DNA of 8,453 bases. Origin: Chloroflexota bacterium. Its GTDB lineage: Bacteria > Chloroflexota > Limnocylindria > Limnocylindrales > CSP1-4. Both the position numbers and the translations under genes were made by a program. Location: the NCBI GenBank assembly GCA_021812735.1, contig JAKAMV010000393.1, positions 1 through 8,453 on the forward strand, in the 5' to 3' direction. Position 1 is the first letter of the stretch. The number at the start of each line of letters is the position of its first letter. Shown here piece after piece: positions 1 to 7,757 of this stretch. The notes beneath the pieces were generated by a model. The model was given only the letters and a program-made list of their open reading frames with translations, had not been told where the DNA came from and ran no database searches.

Positions 1-2132
1 ATCTCGATGACCACCTGCCGGTCGTCTAGGCGCGCGAGGGCGGCCCGCAGGCGGGTGGTCTCGGAGAGCAGGCGAGGCGACATGTTGACCTCGAGCCACC
101 GTCCGGGCGGGAGCTGGTTTGCCGCGACGAGGGCGGCCTCGACGGTGACGAGCTCGAGCTCCGCTCCGCGGTCCATCGCCCACGCCTCGGCGAACAGCGC
201 GTCCGGCACCGTCCCGTCGTCGAACCGGGTCAGCGCCTCGTAGGCCACGATTGCGTGGCTCGTCAGGTCCACGATCGGCTGGAACACGGGGTGGAAGGCC
301 TGCGAGGCGATGATCGCGTCCAGTCGAGCGCGACGCTGCGAGACCCGGCGGCTGCCCTCGAGCTGCTGCGCCAGCAGCGCCGAGGCGGTGGCCGCGAACT
401 CACCCACCGCAGGCAGGTGGTCGATCATGTGCTGGGCGTAGAGCGGGTCGCGCGTGCCGGCCACGACCACCCCGAGGAGGCCCTCGCCATTGCGGATAGG
501 CGCATGCGCCATGGCGAGGATCCCGAGGTCGCCCAGGACGTTGCCGTACGCCCCCTCGACCGTGTGCGGCTGCCACGCCTCGGCCCACGGGCCCTGGCGC
601 GCCCGCTCGAAGAGGTATTCGGCATGCTTGCCTGAGAGCGGGTGGCCCGCCGACATTGTCAACCCATCCGGCCCGCGTGCGGCCAGGGGCACCGCGTGGC
701 CCGGCGCGAGCAGCGTGATGATCGCAGCGACATCCACGCCGGGGACGCGGATCAGCTCGTCGCAGATGGCGGCCGCCGTCTCCTGGGGGCCCGCGGCAGG
801 CTGGAGGCGGGCGAGCCCCGCCGCGACTTGCGCACGCTCCCGGAATTCGTTGGCGAGACTGGACCGTGCCGCCTGCAAGGCCGTGATGTCGCGCTCGACG
901 CCGACGTACCCGTTGACCGAACCGTCGGCACCCCGGATGGGGGCGATGGTGGCCTCGACCTCGTACAGCGTCCCGTCGGCTCGGCGATTGAAGAACCGAC
1001 CGCTCCAGCCGGCGCCGCGCGCGAGTCGCCGCCACATCGAGCGGTAGAAGGCCGAGGGCTGGCGGCCGCTCTTGAGGACGCGCGGGTTCCGCCCCACGAC
1101 CCAGGCGCTGGCATAACCCGACATGCGCTCGAACGCCGGGTTGACGTACTCGATGGTGCCGTCGAGGTCGCAGACCACGACGGCATCGGTGGTGTGCTTG
1201 ACCGCGGCGGCGAGCCGCGCCCGCTCCCCGGCTGCGCGGACCTGGTCGGTCACGTCCTGGACCGTGCCCACCACGCGAACAGGCGCGCCCCACTCGTCGC
1301 ACACGACCTGGCCCTCGTCGTGGATGTTCCGCACGCTCCCGTCGGGGCGGACGGCGCGGTAGTCGAGCTCAAACCGGCCGGACGTCCGGATGGCCTCCCG
1401 CTCAGCCGCCCGCACGGTCGCCCGGTCGTCGGGGTGGACGAACGAGAGGAACGCCTCGGGAGCGGAGGGGATCGTTCCCGGCTCGACGCCGTAGATGCGG
1501 TGCAGCTCGTCGGAGCGCAGGCTGCTGTCCGTCAGGAGGTCCCACTCCCAGCTCCCGACGTGGGCGATCCGCTGGGCCTCCGCGAGGTTGCGCTCGCTCC
1601 GGCGCAGGGCCTCGTCGAGCCGGTTGCGCGCGATCTCGGCAGAGACCTGCTCGCTGATGTCCGAGATGGTGCCGAACATGCGCACGGGCCTTCCGGACTC
1701 GTCGAGGTCGAGGGCGCCTCGTCCGTGGACCCAGCACTCCTCGCCGGTGCTGGGCCGGACGATCCGATAGCGTCGGTCGAAGGGGTGGGCGCCGCGGATC
1801 ACCTCATCGGCGAAATACGCCGCCATGACCTCGCGGTCGTCCGGATGGACCAGTGTCAGCCAGCCCTCCACCGTCTTGGGGAAGTCGCCGTCGATCCCGA
1901 ACAGGGCGTCGAGGCCCTCCGAGCCGATCCACTCGCCCCCCAGGAGGTCGATCGAGTAGGAGCCGATCATGGCGACGGCCTCGACCTCACGGAGCCATCC
2001 CTGCGGGGACGCCAGCGGACCCAGGGCGCTCGCGGGAGCACCTGCCCGTGTCGACCGGCGGCTGCGCAGGGTCGGCCGCTGATGTGGGCCGGCTCGGGAC
2101 GCGTCACGCGGGACGCGCGGGGTACGGGTCAT
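1..2132 (-). CDS. PAS-PAS-PAS-GAF-EAL cyclic-di-GMP phosphodiesterase candidate, C-terminus cut by window edge
   Basis: Read on the minus strand, the frame is open from the ATG at 2132 to the left edge, giving about 710 visible residues. Residues about 45-165 and 178-295 are PAS_3-type sensors, each with a VHPDDR motif and an ending like GTISDISEQ or GTVQDVTDQ. Residues about 302-428 form a third PAS (DLDGTIEYVNPAFERMSGY, then GYVGVERDIT). Residues about 438-588 look like a GAF domain. An EAL domain begins near residue 612 (FHPVFQPIVDL), with the EAL signature at E632-L634 (YEALTRF), metal-ligand N683 (LEVNMSP) and E710 at the edge. No GGDEF domain lies between GAF and EAL, and no signal peptide or membrane helix is seen, so a soluble c-di-GMP hydrolase controlled by small-molecule, redox or light sensing is inferred. 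Catalytic residues after E710 are outside the window. The start is uncertain: in-frame ATGs also lie at 2240 (no clear ribosome site) and 1970. The latter has a GAGG-type site but would cut the first PAS helix. Domain calls are firm; activity is inferred. Confidence 0.9.
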   Translation of the reverse strand, partial: MTRTPRVPRDASRAGPHQRPTLRSRRSTRAGAPASALGPLASPQGWLREVEAVAMIGSYSIDLLGGEWIGSEGLDALFGIDGDFPKTVEGWLTLVHPDDREVMAAYFADEVIRGAHPFDRRYRIVRPSTGEECWVHGRGALDLDESGRPVRMFGTISDISEQVSAEIARNRLDEALRRSERNLAEAQRIAHVGSWEWDLLTDSSLRSDELHRIYGVEPGTIPSAPEAFLSFVHPDDRATVRAAEREAIRTSGRFELDYRAVRPDGSVRNIHDEGQVVCDEWGAPVRVVGTVQDVTDQVRAAGERARLAAAVKHTTDAVVVCDLDGTIEYVNPAFERMSGYASAWVVGRNPRVLKSGRQPSAFYRSMWRRLARGAGWSGRFFNRRADGTLYEVEATIAPIRGADGSVNGYVGVERDITALQAARSSLANEFRERAQVAAGLARLQPAAGPQETAAAICDELIRVPGVDVAAIITLLAPGHAVPLAARGPDGLTMSAGHPLSGKHAEYLFERARQGPWAEAWQPHTVEGAYGNVLGDLGILAMAHAPIRNGEGLLGVVVAGTRDPLYAQHMIDHLPAVGEFAATASALLAQQLEGSRRVSQRRARLDAIIASQAFHPVFQPIVDLTSHAIVAYEALTRFDDGTVPDALFAEAWAMDRGAELELVTVEAALVAANQLPPGRWLEVNMSPRLLSETTRLRAALARLDDRQVVIE

Positions 2133-2243
2133 CGAGCCAATCGCTCGCTGTTCGAAGCAGGGCGAAGGGGCGGCAGGAGCGCGAGCCTGCGACGCATCGG
2201 GACGACCTCTGCTTCTCACCGGAACCAAGCCGTCGGACATGAC

Positions 2244-2280
2244 GGTGCGATCTCGCACCAGCCTGCGGCGTGGACGCCGC
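2244..2280. promoter_or_regulatory. Pair of perfect 7-2-7 palindromes, putative operators
   Basis: GGTGCGA-TC-TCGCACC occupies 2244-2259 and GCGGCGT-GG-ACGCCGC occupies 2265-2280. Both are perfect inverted repeats with 7-base arms and a 2-base spacer. Their centres are 21 bp apart, about two helical turns, so proteins bound to them would lie on the same DNA face. The half-sites differ, so either two factors bind or the likeness is structural only. The pair lies just upstream of the 2240 and 2132 start candidates of the EAL protein and about 180 bases upstream of the mini-EamA start. A regulator-binding role is inferred from symmetry and position only. Confidence 0.4.
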
Positions 2281-2445
2281 CGACGGGATAGCTCATTGGT
2301 CAGGGTCGTGCCCGACAGGGGTCATGGGCCGAGCGGGGGTTGGTGGCGGGGTGAGGCGCGATGGTCGGCTCCAGCGGGCCTCGCGCTGCTGGCAGACTGG
2401 TCGCCGGCAGGGCGCGTCCGGCGCCCGAGCTGGGCAGGGCGCGCC

Positions 2446-2451
2446 AGGAGG
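2446..2451 (+). promoter_or_regulatory. Strong Shine-Dalgarno AGGAGG for the mini-EamA gene
   Basis: AGGAGG stands five bases before the ATG at 2457. It is the best ribosome site in the window and decides the start: the frame is open further upstream to 2361, but that extension (residues rich in Arg, Ala and Pro) does not resemble the EamA family and has no ribosome site. Confidence 0.8.
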
Positions 2452-2456
2452 ACGGG

Positions 2457-2822
2457 ATGAGCGGCGAGACGGGTGAGGGTGCCGCCCGTCGCCATCGCGG
2501 CGAGCTGCTCGCCGCTCTGGCCGCGATGGGATTCGGCTCAGCCTATGTCGCGACCTCGTTCGCGCTGTTGGCGTTGGGGCCGGTGCCTGCGGCAGCATGG
2601 CGCTGCGGGCTCGCAGCCGTCTTTGTCGGCGCGGTCCTCCGACTGATCCCGGCGGCTCGGACCGCGACGTTCCTGCTGCTCAACCCGATCACCGCGACGG
2701 TCCTCGCCGGCGTCCTGCTCGGGGAGCGCCCGACGCCCCTTCAGGTCGCTGGCGGCGTGCTCGTGCTCCTTGGGATGGCCGCGGCAACCGCAAGTGGCGG
2801 CGGCAGCCGGCTGCGTCGTTGA
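2457..2822 (+). CDS. Shortened EamA/DMT-family transporter, 121 residues with about four membrane helices
   Basis: EamA (drug/metabolite transporter) proteins are usually about 300 residues with ten helices in two repeated domains. This product has 121. Residues 16-63 look like TM1-TM2 of the first EamA domain (GFGSAYVATSFALLALGPVP, then AAAWRCGLAAVF). From about residue 65 it resembles the last two helices of the second domain (IPAARTATFLLLNPITATVL, LLGERPTPLQVAGGVLVLLG). The middle six helices are absent, with the join near residues 60-66 (about 2637-2655), and the frame is kept. The start is fixed by AGGAGG at 2446-2451. The short N-terminus is hydrophilic and the C-terminus ends in a basic tail. 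It may be an in-frame deletion remnant, a functional four-helix mini-transporter working as an oligomer, or an assembly error. The substrate cannot be predicted. It is divergent from the EAL-protein gene and co-directional with guaB1, 366 bases away. Confidence 0.75.
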   Translation: MSGETGEGAARRHRGELLAALAAMGFGSAYVATSFALLALGPVPAAAWRCGLAAVFVGAVLRLIPAARTATFLLLNPITATVLAGVLLGERPTPLQVAGGVLVLLGMAAATASGGGSRLRR

Positions 2823-4628
<1,806 letters not shown>

Positions 4629-4631
4629 GGG

Positions 4632-4664
4632 CGGCCGGTTCACGCGCGTGCGGCCCACCGGCCG
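4632..4664 (+). terminator. Hairpin between guaB1 and the HAD gene, possible terminator
   Basis: CGGCCGGT (4632-4639) and ACCGGCCG (4657-4664) form a perfect 8-bp stem starting three bases after the guaB1 stop codon. The 17-base loop contains the palindrome CACGCGCGTG (4641-4650). No T-run follows, so intrinsic termination is not proven; it could cause pausing, attenuation or 3'-end protection. It lies just before the -10-like box of the HAD gene, which favours separate transcription. Confidence 0.4.
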
Positions 4665-4680
4665 GGTCAGGCCCGCGTGA

Positions 4681-4686
4681 TACGTT
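4681..4686 (+). promoter_or_regulatory. TAnnnT -10 box for a leaderless HAD transcript
   Basis: TACGTT matches the TAnnnT form common in high-GC bacteria and ends six bases before the ATG at 4693. That is the geometry of a leaderless mRNA whose first base is the start codon. No Shine-Dalgarno precedes this ATG, which agrees. No recognisable -35 is present at the right distance. Confidence 0.35.
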
Positions 4687-4692
4687 CGGGCC

Positions 4693-5370
4693 ATGCCCGC
4701 CCACCGCTTCGACGCCGTTGTCTTCGACCTTGACGGCACCCTGTGCGACTCCGAGCCGTTCATCGCAGCCGCCGCCGCCGAGGCGCTTCGGCGGCGCTAC
4801 GGGATCTCGGTCCAGACGGCCGACTTCGCGCCCTTCGTCGGTGCCGGCGATGACCGGTTCATCAGCGGCGCGGCCGCAGCCCACGGCGTGGCCGCCGATC
4901 TCGCGATCGACAAGCCCCTCACATACGAGGTCTACCTCGAGCTCATCCCGGGCGCCCTCCAGCCCATCGCCGGCGTTCACGCGTTCCTCGCCCGCCTCCG
5001 GGCGGCCGGCCTCGCGCTCGCGCTGGCAACTGGGTCGGATCGGCCGAAGCTGTGCGGCAACCTCGCAGCGCTCGGGCTCGCGGAGGCGGACTTCGACGTC
5101 GTCGTGAGCGCCGAGGACGTGACCCGCAAGAAGCCCGATCCCGAGACGTTCCTCGTCGCGATCCGCCGGCTGGGGCTCGACCCGACACGCTGCCTCGTGG
5201 TCGAGGACGCGCGCAACGGCGTGCTCGCGGGGCGGGCCGCGGGCTGCGAGGTGCTCGGGATCACGTCCTCCCAGACGCCCGACGCGCTGCTCGACGCCGG
5301 GGCGCGCATCGCCGTCCGTGACTACACGGACCTGCCGCCCGAGCTGCTGGCCGATCTCGGTCTCGCCTGA
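4693..5370 (+). CDS. HAD-superfamily phosphatase, beta-phosphoglucomutase-like
   Basis: The 225-residue protein carries all four HAD motifs in order: FDLDGT with nucleophile D12 and acid/base D14; LATGSDR with T113; KKPDPE with K147; and VVEDARNG with E171 and D172 for magnesium. Residues about 18-90 form the helical C1 cap that sets specificity. Length and motifs fit the HAD-IA, beta-phosphoglucomutase/phosphoglycolate-phosphatase-like group, which dephosphorylates small sugar or nucleotide phosphates in the cytosol. The true substrate cannot be read from sequence. It follows guaB1 by 64 bases on the same strand, so a part in nucleotide or nucleoside-phosphate turnover is possible but unproven. 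The start has no ribosome site and may be leaderless (TACGTT at 4681-4686). The stop codon lies inside a hairpin at 5359-5384, and transcription converges with the glucosaminidase gene. Confidence 0.9.
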   Translation: MPAHRFDAVVFDLDGTLCDSEPFIAAAAAEALRRRYGISVQTADFAPFVGAGDDRFISGAAAAHGVAADLAIDKPLTYEVYLELIPGALQPIAGVHAFLARLRAAGLALALATGSDRPKLCGNLAALGLAEADFDVVVSAEDVTRKKPDPETFLVAIRRLGLDPTRCLVVEDARNGVLAGRAAGCEVLGITSSQTPDALLDAGARIAVRDYTDLPPELLADLGLA

Positions 5371-5384
5371 CCGCCAGCGAGACC
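5359..5384 (+). terminator. Hairpin spanning the HAD stop codon, likely terminator
   Basis: GGTCTCGC (5359-5366) and GCGAGACC (5377-5384) make a perfect 8-bp stem with a 10-base loop that includes the TGA. CTC before and GAG after can add pairs across a small bulge. There is no T-run. Its place at the end of a gene facing a convergent gene supports a transcription end point, possibly working in both directions. Confidence 0.45.
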
Positions 5385-5515
5385 TCGAGTGCCGACGTCA
5401 CACCTCCAGCCGCCGCGGCGCCTGCAGCGGCGTCGAGGCCAATGCGGCCGAGATCAGCACGCAGAGGACGCGCGCGATCACGACGCGCGGCATGCGCGCG
5501 ACAAGGAGGGCGAAG

Positions 5516-5529
5516 GGGCCCGCAGGCCC
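5516..5529 (-). terminator. Short GC hairpin after the glucosaminidase gene, possible terminator
   Basis: On the minus strand, six bases after the TGA at 5538-5536, GGGCC-TGCG-GGCCC forms a 5-bp stem with a tetraloop and is followed by a pyrimidine-rich run (CCTTCGCCCTCCTTG). This is the position and shape of a weak intrinsic terminator for the minus-strand gene. The remaining convergent gap (5371-5535) holds only this, the HAD hairpin and a doubtful small minus-strand frame (5493-5398). Confidence 0.35.
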
Positions 5530-5535
5530 AGAGCG

Positions 5536-7584
5536 TCAGGAGCGGACGACGAACCCGTCGATGGCGACGTACGGGTGTCCCGGGCTCGAGAGGACCTCGA
5601 TCGTCAGCGTGTGGCGGCCGACCGACCGGAAGGCGTGCCCGAAGAGGGTGACTTGCGGGACGAAGGCCGAGCGCCAGAGGCTCACCGTCGCCTCCGCGCG
5701 CCCATCGATCCGCACGAGCGCCCGGCCGCGGGTCGGACCCATCGGGCCGATCCAGGTCACCGAGTTGCCCGTGAACGTGAACGCGGCTGTGGCGCCGGGG
5801 GTCGTTGACCAGGTGGCGTTGCCGCCGCTGTAGCCCGCGGAGCGGGCGTCGCGCCAGGCGCCCCGGTAGGCGATCGCGCTGCTGTGCTCCGAGTAGGACC
5901 AGGTGCCGTGCTTCACGGGCGCCGAAGTCGGCTTGGCTGTCGGCGCGGGCGAGCGCGTCGGCGTGGCCGGGGGCGCCGGGAGGGCCATCGGCATCGCGCT
6001 GCCCATCGGGCCGATGGACGGTGTTGGGGACACCGGCGGGACAGGCCCGACGAACTCGCTGCCCGGGGCCAGGCCGAGGATGCTCAACGGCACGGAGGCA
6101 CTGAGATGGCCGTTCGCGAGCCACGCCCCCGCCGGCGCGTAGGCCAACAGCCAGCTCGGGTCGCCCGGCACGGTCAGCGTCGGCGAGAGCCAGTTGCCCG
6201 CGCGGCCGGTCGCAGCCACTACGTCCGGCAACTGGAATGTGGCGGACTCGCCCGGCTTCAGGTCCGTCCGCAGCGGCGTCGCGAGGACGACCACGGGCAC
6301 TGGGTTCGCGGCGACACCGGTCGTCGCGGTGACGGTCACGGTGGTGAAGGCCCGGCTCTCGGGGTCGCTCGGGCCCGTCGGATCGACCGCGGGCTGCGCG
6401 GCGATCGGCTGGCGGCCGGTGTTCGTGAGTCGCACCACGGTGCCCGTGCCGTCGGTGGTCGTCGCGAGGTCGATGCTCATCGACTGGTCGCCCCACACGC
6501 GCACGCTCACGGCCGGGATCCGCACGAGCTCGCCCTTGGGCAGGGGAGTCGCGCCCGTGTCGCGGAGCTCGAGCGAGAGCTGATACTGGCCGGGCAGGCG
6601 CGGGGCCGCGAGCGCCAGCGTGACCGTGTTGGCGCTCGAGCGCGTGCGGTCCGCGTGCACCCTCACCGGCGGCCGGTCGGCGGGTGCGGCCGGGGCGACG
6701 ATCACGCCGGCGCCGACGGCGCCCGATGCGGTTGCGGGCGCGGCGGAGGAAGCCGCCGCAGCCGGCGACGGCGAGCCGGTGGCGGCCGGCGTGCCGTCCG
6801 GGGGGCTGGGCGAGTCGCCGTTGGTGGGGTCCGGGCTGGCGGACGCGGCCGCGATGAGGTCGGCGTCGAGCGCCACCGGCGTCCACGTCGCGACGAACTC
6901 GACGCCCGCGGGGAGTGTGGGGCCCGTCCACGCGACCTGGAGCGAAGCGCGGTCGCCGGTGTGCAGCCGACCCGCGACGACTGGCGCGCCGGCCCGGATG
7001 GCGGCACCGCTGAACGAATCGAGGTGGATCGAGTTGGCCACGCTGCTCACGTTCTCGCCCCAGCGGCGGGACGAGGACCAGAACTGCTGCATGCTCCGCA
7101 GCGTCGGCTGGCCGCCCCACCATCGGCCGCCGGGCTTGAGGTAGTAGTCGTGGATGAACTTCGCCGTGGCGTTGATGTTCGCGGCGTACGTGGCGAAGGC
7201 GCTGGCGTACCGGTAGGGGTCGCGGTCGTAGGCGTTGTAGCCGAACAGGTTGCGCTTGAAGCGCGCGATGTCGCTCGTCCCCCAGCCCGACTCGTGGAGC
7301 GCGGCCGCCAGCAGGAAGCGGGCGTTGACGCCGTACTTCCGCTCGGCGGCGGTGAACGCGACGCCGAGCCGGGGCAAGGGCGTGGCCGAGGCCAGGTACG
7401 CGTCGATCGCCCACGCCGAGGCGCCGCTGACCGACAGCAGGTTGGTGTCGAGGGTGATGGCGCCGCCGAGCCGGTAGTGGGTCGCCCTTGGCATGTGGGC
7501 GCTGGTCGCGGGAACGGTCAGGCCCAGGAGGAGGGTCGCGCACAGGGCGGACAGCAGGAGGCGAGTTCGGCGGAGGACGGTCAT
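5536..7584 (-). CDS. Secreted peptidoglycan N-acetylglucosaminidase-like protein with C-terminal beta module
   Basis: The 682-residue product starts with a signal peptide (residues 1-29: basic RRTR, hydrophobic core, VPATSA before the cut). Residues about 55-190 match the glucosaminidase (LytD/FlgJ-like, GH73) fold, with likely catalytic E98 in AAALHESGWGTSDIA, then RNLFGYNAYD, YASAFATYAANINATAKFIH and a second aromatic segment. This family cleaves GlcNAc-beta-1,4-MurNAc bonds in peptidoglycan outside the membrane. Residues 200-330 and 330-510 appear beta-rich, split by an Ala/Ser/Pro linker (250-300). A second Pro/Ser/Thr linker (515-557) leads to a terminal jelly-roll-like module (560-682; FTFTGNSVTWIGPMGPTRGR and repeated beta strands), probably for binding wall or carbohydrate. 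An in-frame TGA two codons before the ATG fixes 7584 as the most upstream start; no clear ribosome site is present. A wall-remodelling autolysin role is inferred from domains. Confidence 0.88.
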   Translation of the reverse strand: MTVLRRTRLLLSALCATLLLGLTVPATSAHMPRATHYRLGGAITLDTNLLSVSGASAWAIDAYLASATPLPRLGVAFTAAERKYGVNARFLLAAALHESGWGTSDIARFKRNLFGYNAYDRDPYRYASAFATYAANINATAKFIHDYYLKPGGRWWGGQPTLRSMQQFWSSSRRWGENVSSVANSIHLDSFSGAAIRAGAPVVAGRLHTGDRASLQVAWTGPTLPAGVEFVATWTPVALDADLIAAASASPDPTNGDSPSPPDGTPAATGSPSPAAAASSAAPATASGAVGAGVIVAPAAPADRPPVRVHADRTRSSANTVTLALAAPRLPGQYQLSLELRDTGATPLPKGELVRIPAVSVRVWGDQSMSIDLATTTDGTGTVVRLTNTGRQPIAAQPAVDPTGPSDPESRAFTTVTVTATTGVAANPVPVVVLATPLRTDLKPGESATFQLPDVVAATGRAGNWLSPTLTVPGDPSWLLAYAPAGAWLANGHLSASVPLSILGLAPGSEFVGPVPPVSPTPSIGPMGSAMPMALPAPPATPTRSPAPTAKPTSAPVKHGTWSYSEHSSAIAYRGAWRDARSAGYSGGNATWSTTPGATAAFTFTGNSVTWIGPMGPTRGRALVRIDGRAEATVSLWRSAFVPQVTLFGHAFRSVGRHTLTIEVLSSPGHPYVAIDGFVVRS

Positions 7585-7606
7585 TCGTCACGGTGTGAGG
7601 CTGAGG

Positions 7607-7625
7607 GCGGCGTGCGCCACGCCGC
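7607..7625. promoter_or_regulatory. Perfect inverted repeat in the glucosaminidase leader
   Basis: GCGGCGTG (7607-7614) and CACGCCGC (7618-7625) are perfect arms around CGC, 22 bases upstream of the glucosaminidase ATG. As DNA it could be an operator; as RNA it is a stable hairpin that could affect initiation. Its GCGGCGT/ACGCCGC arms are the same heptamers as in the palindrome at 2265-2280, although the spacing differs (5 instead of 2 bases). Confidence 0.35.
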
Positions 7626-7636
7626 GGGGTCAGCAT

Positions 7637-7662
7637 CCGCTCGCGCCTGACCGCCCGAGCGG
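7637..7662. repeat. Inverted repeat CCGCTCG / CGAGCGG upstream of the glucosaminidase gene
   Basis: Seven-base arms at 7637-7643 and 7656-7662 flank a 12-base spacer. It lies within the 172-base gap between the AlkZ-like and glucosaminidase genes, where a promoter for the latter is expected. I found no -35/-10 pair that I would defend in this gap. The repeat may be a chance product of G+C content. Confidence 0.25.
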
Positions 7663-7723
7663 CGCGACGCGTGGTTTCGGTGGATGATCCGACGGTGCTC
7701 CCGCCGGGCGCATCGGTCAACCG

Positions 7724-7757
7724 GCCCGATTCACCCACTGGGCCCCGTCGATCGGGC
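7724..7757 (-). terminator. Hairpin at the stop codon of the AlkZ-like gene, possible terminator
   Basis: On the minus strand GCCCGAT follows directly from the TAG (7759-7757) and pairs with ATCGGGC about 20 bases later (plus-strand arms 7724-7730 and 7751-7757). The loop contains a small GGGGCCC core. No T-run follows. The placement at a stop codon resembles the hairpin at the end of the HAD gene. Confidence 0.35.

Larger units (their letters stand above)
2133..2456. other. Divergent intergenic region between the EAL-protein gene and the mini-EamA gene
   Basis: This 324-base stretch separates two divergently transcribed genes and must hold both promoters. It contains the two adjacent palindromes at 2244-2280. 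On the minus strand TATCCC (2290-2285) could be a -10 box for the EAL-protein gene, but no -35 match stands at the usual distance. A nested inverted repeat (2411-2416 with 2440-2445, enclosing GCCC 2423-2426 with GGGC 2432-2435) abuts the Shine-Dalgarno of the mini-EamA gene and could fold in its leader RNA. If the EAL protein starts at 2240 rather than 2132, its first 36 codons would occupy part of this region. No other convincing gene is seen. Confidence 0.6.

Noticed and set aside
400..1302. Minus-strand frame of 300 codons inside the EAL-protein gene
   Set aside because: It is an Arg/Gly/Pro-rich out-of-frame reading of the same DNA; the adjacent frame gives recognisable PAS, GAF and EAL sequence.
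642..2291. Long plus-strand open frame of 549 codons opposite the EAL-protein gene
   Set aside because: It is antisense to a protein with clear PAS and GAF domains, has shadow-type composition and no family-like segments. Long antisense frames are expected at this G+C content.
5410..5433. GC-rich inverted repeat in the convergent gap as an additional terminator
   Set aside because: The arms (GCCGC/GCGGC) are short and can pair in several registers, as expected by chance here; the stems at 5359-5384 and 5516-5529 are better placed.
5510..5538. Selenocysteine reading of the glucosaminidase TGA, with the hairpin after it as a SECIS element
   Set aside because: The stem is only five base pairs with a UGCG loop unlike bacterial SECIS loops, the enzyme family has no selenoprotein members known to me, and the hairpin fits a terminator.
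5261..7738. Minus-strand open frame of 825 codons overlapping the glucosaminidase gene, and the plus-strand frame 5884-7650
   Set aside because: Both are out-of-frame or antisense readings with low-complexity Arg/Pro/Gly composition. The 682-codon frame has a signal peptide and catalytic domain.
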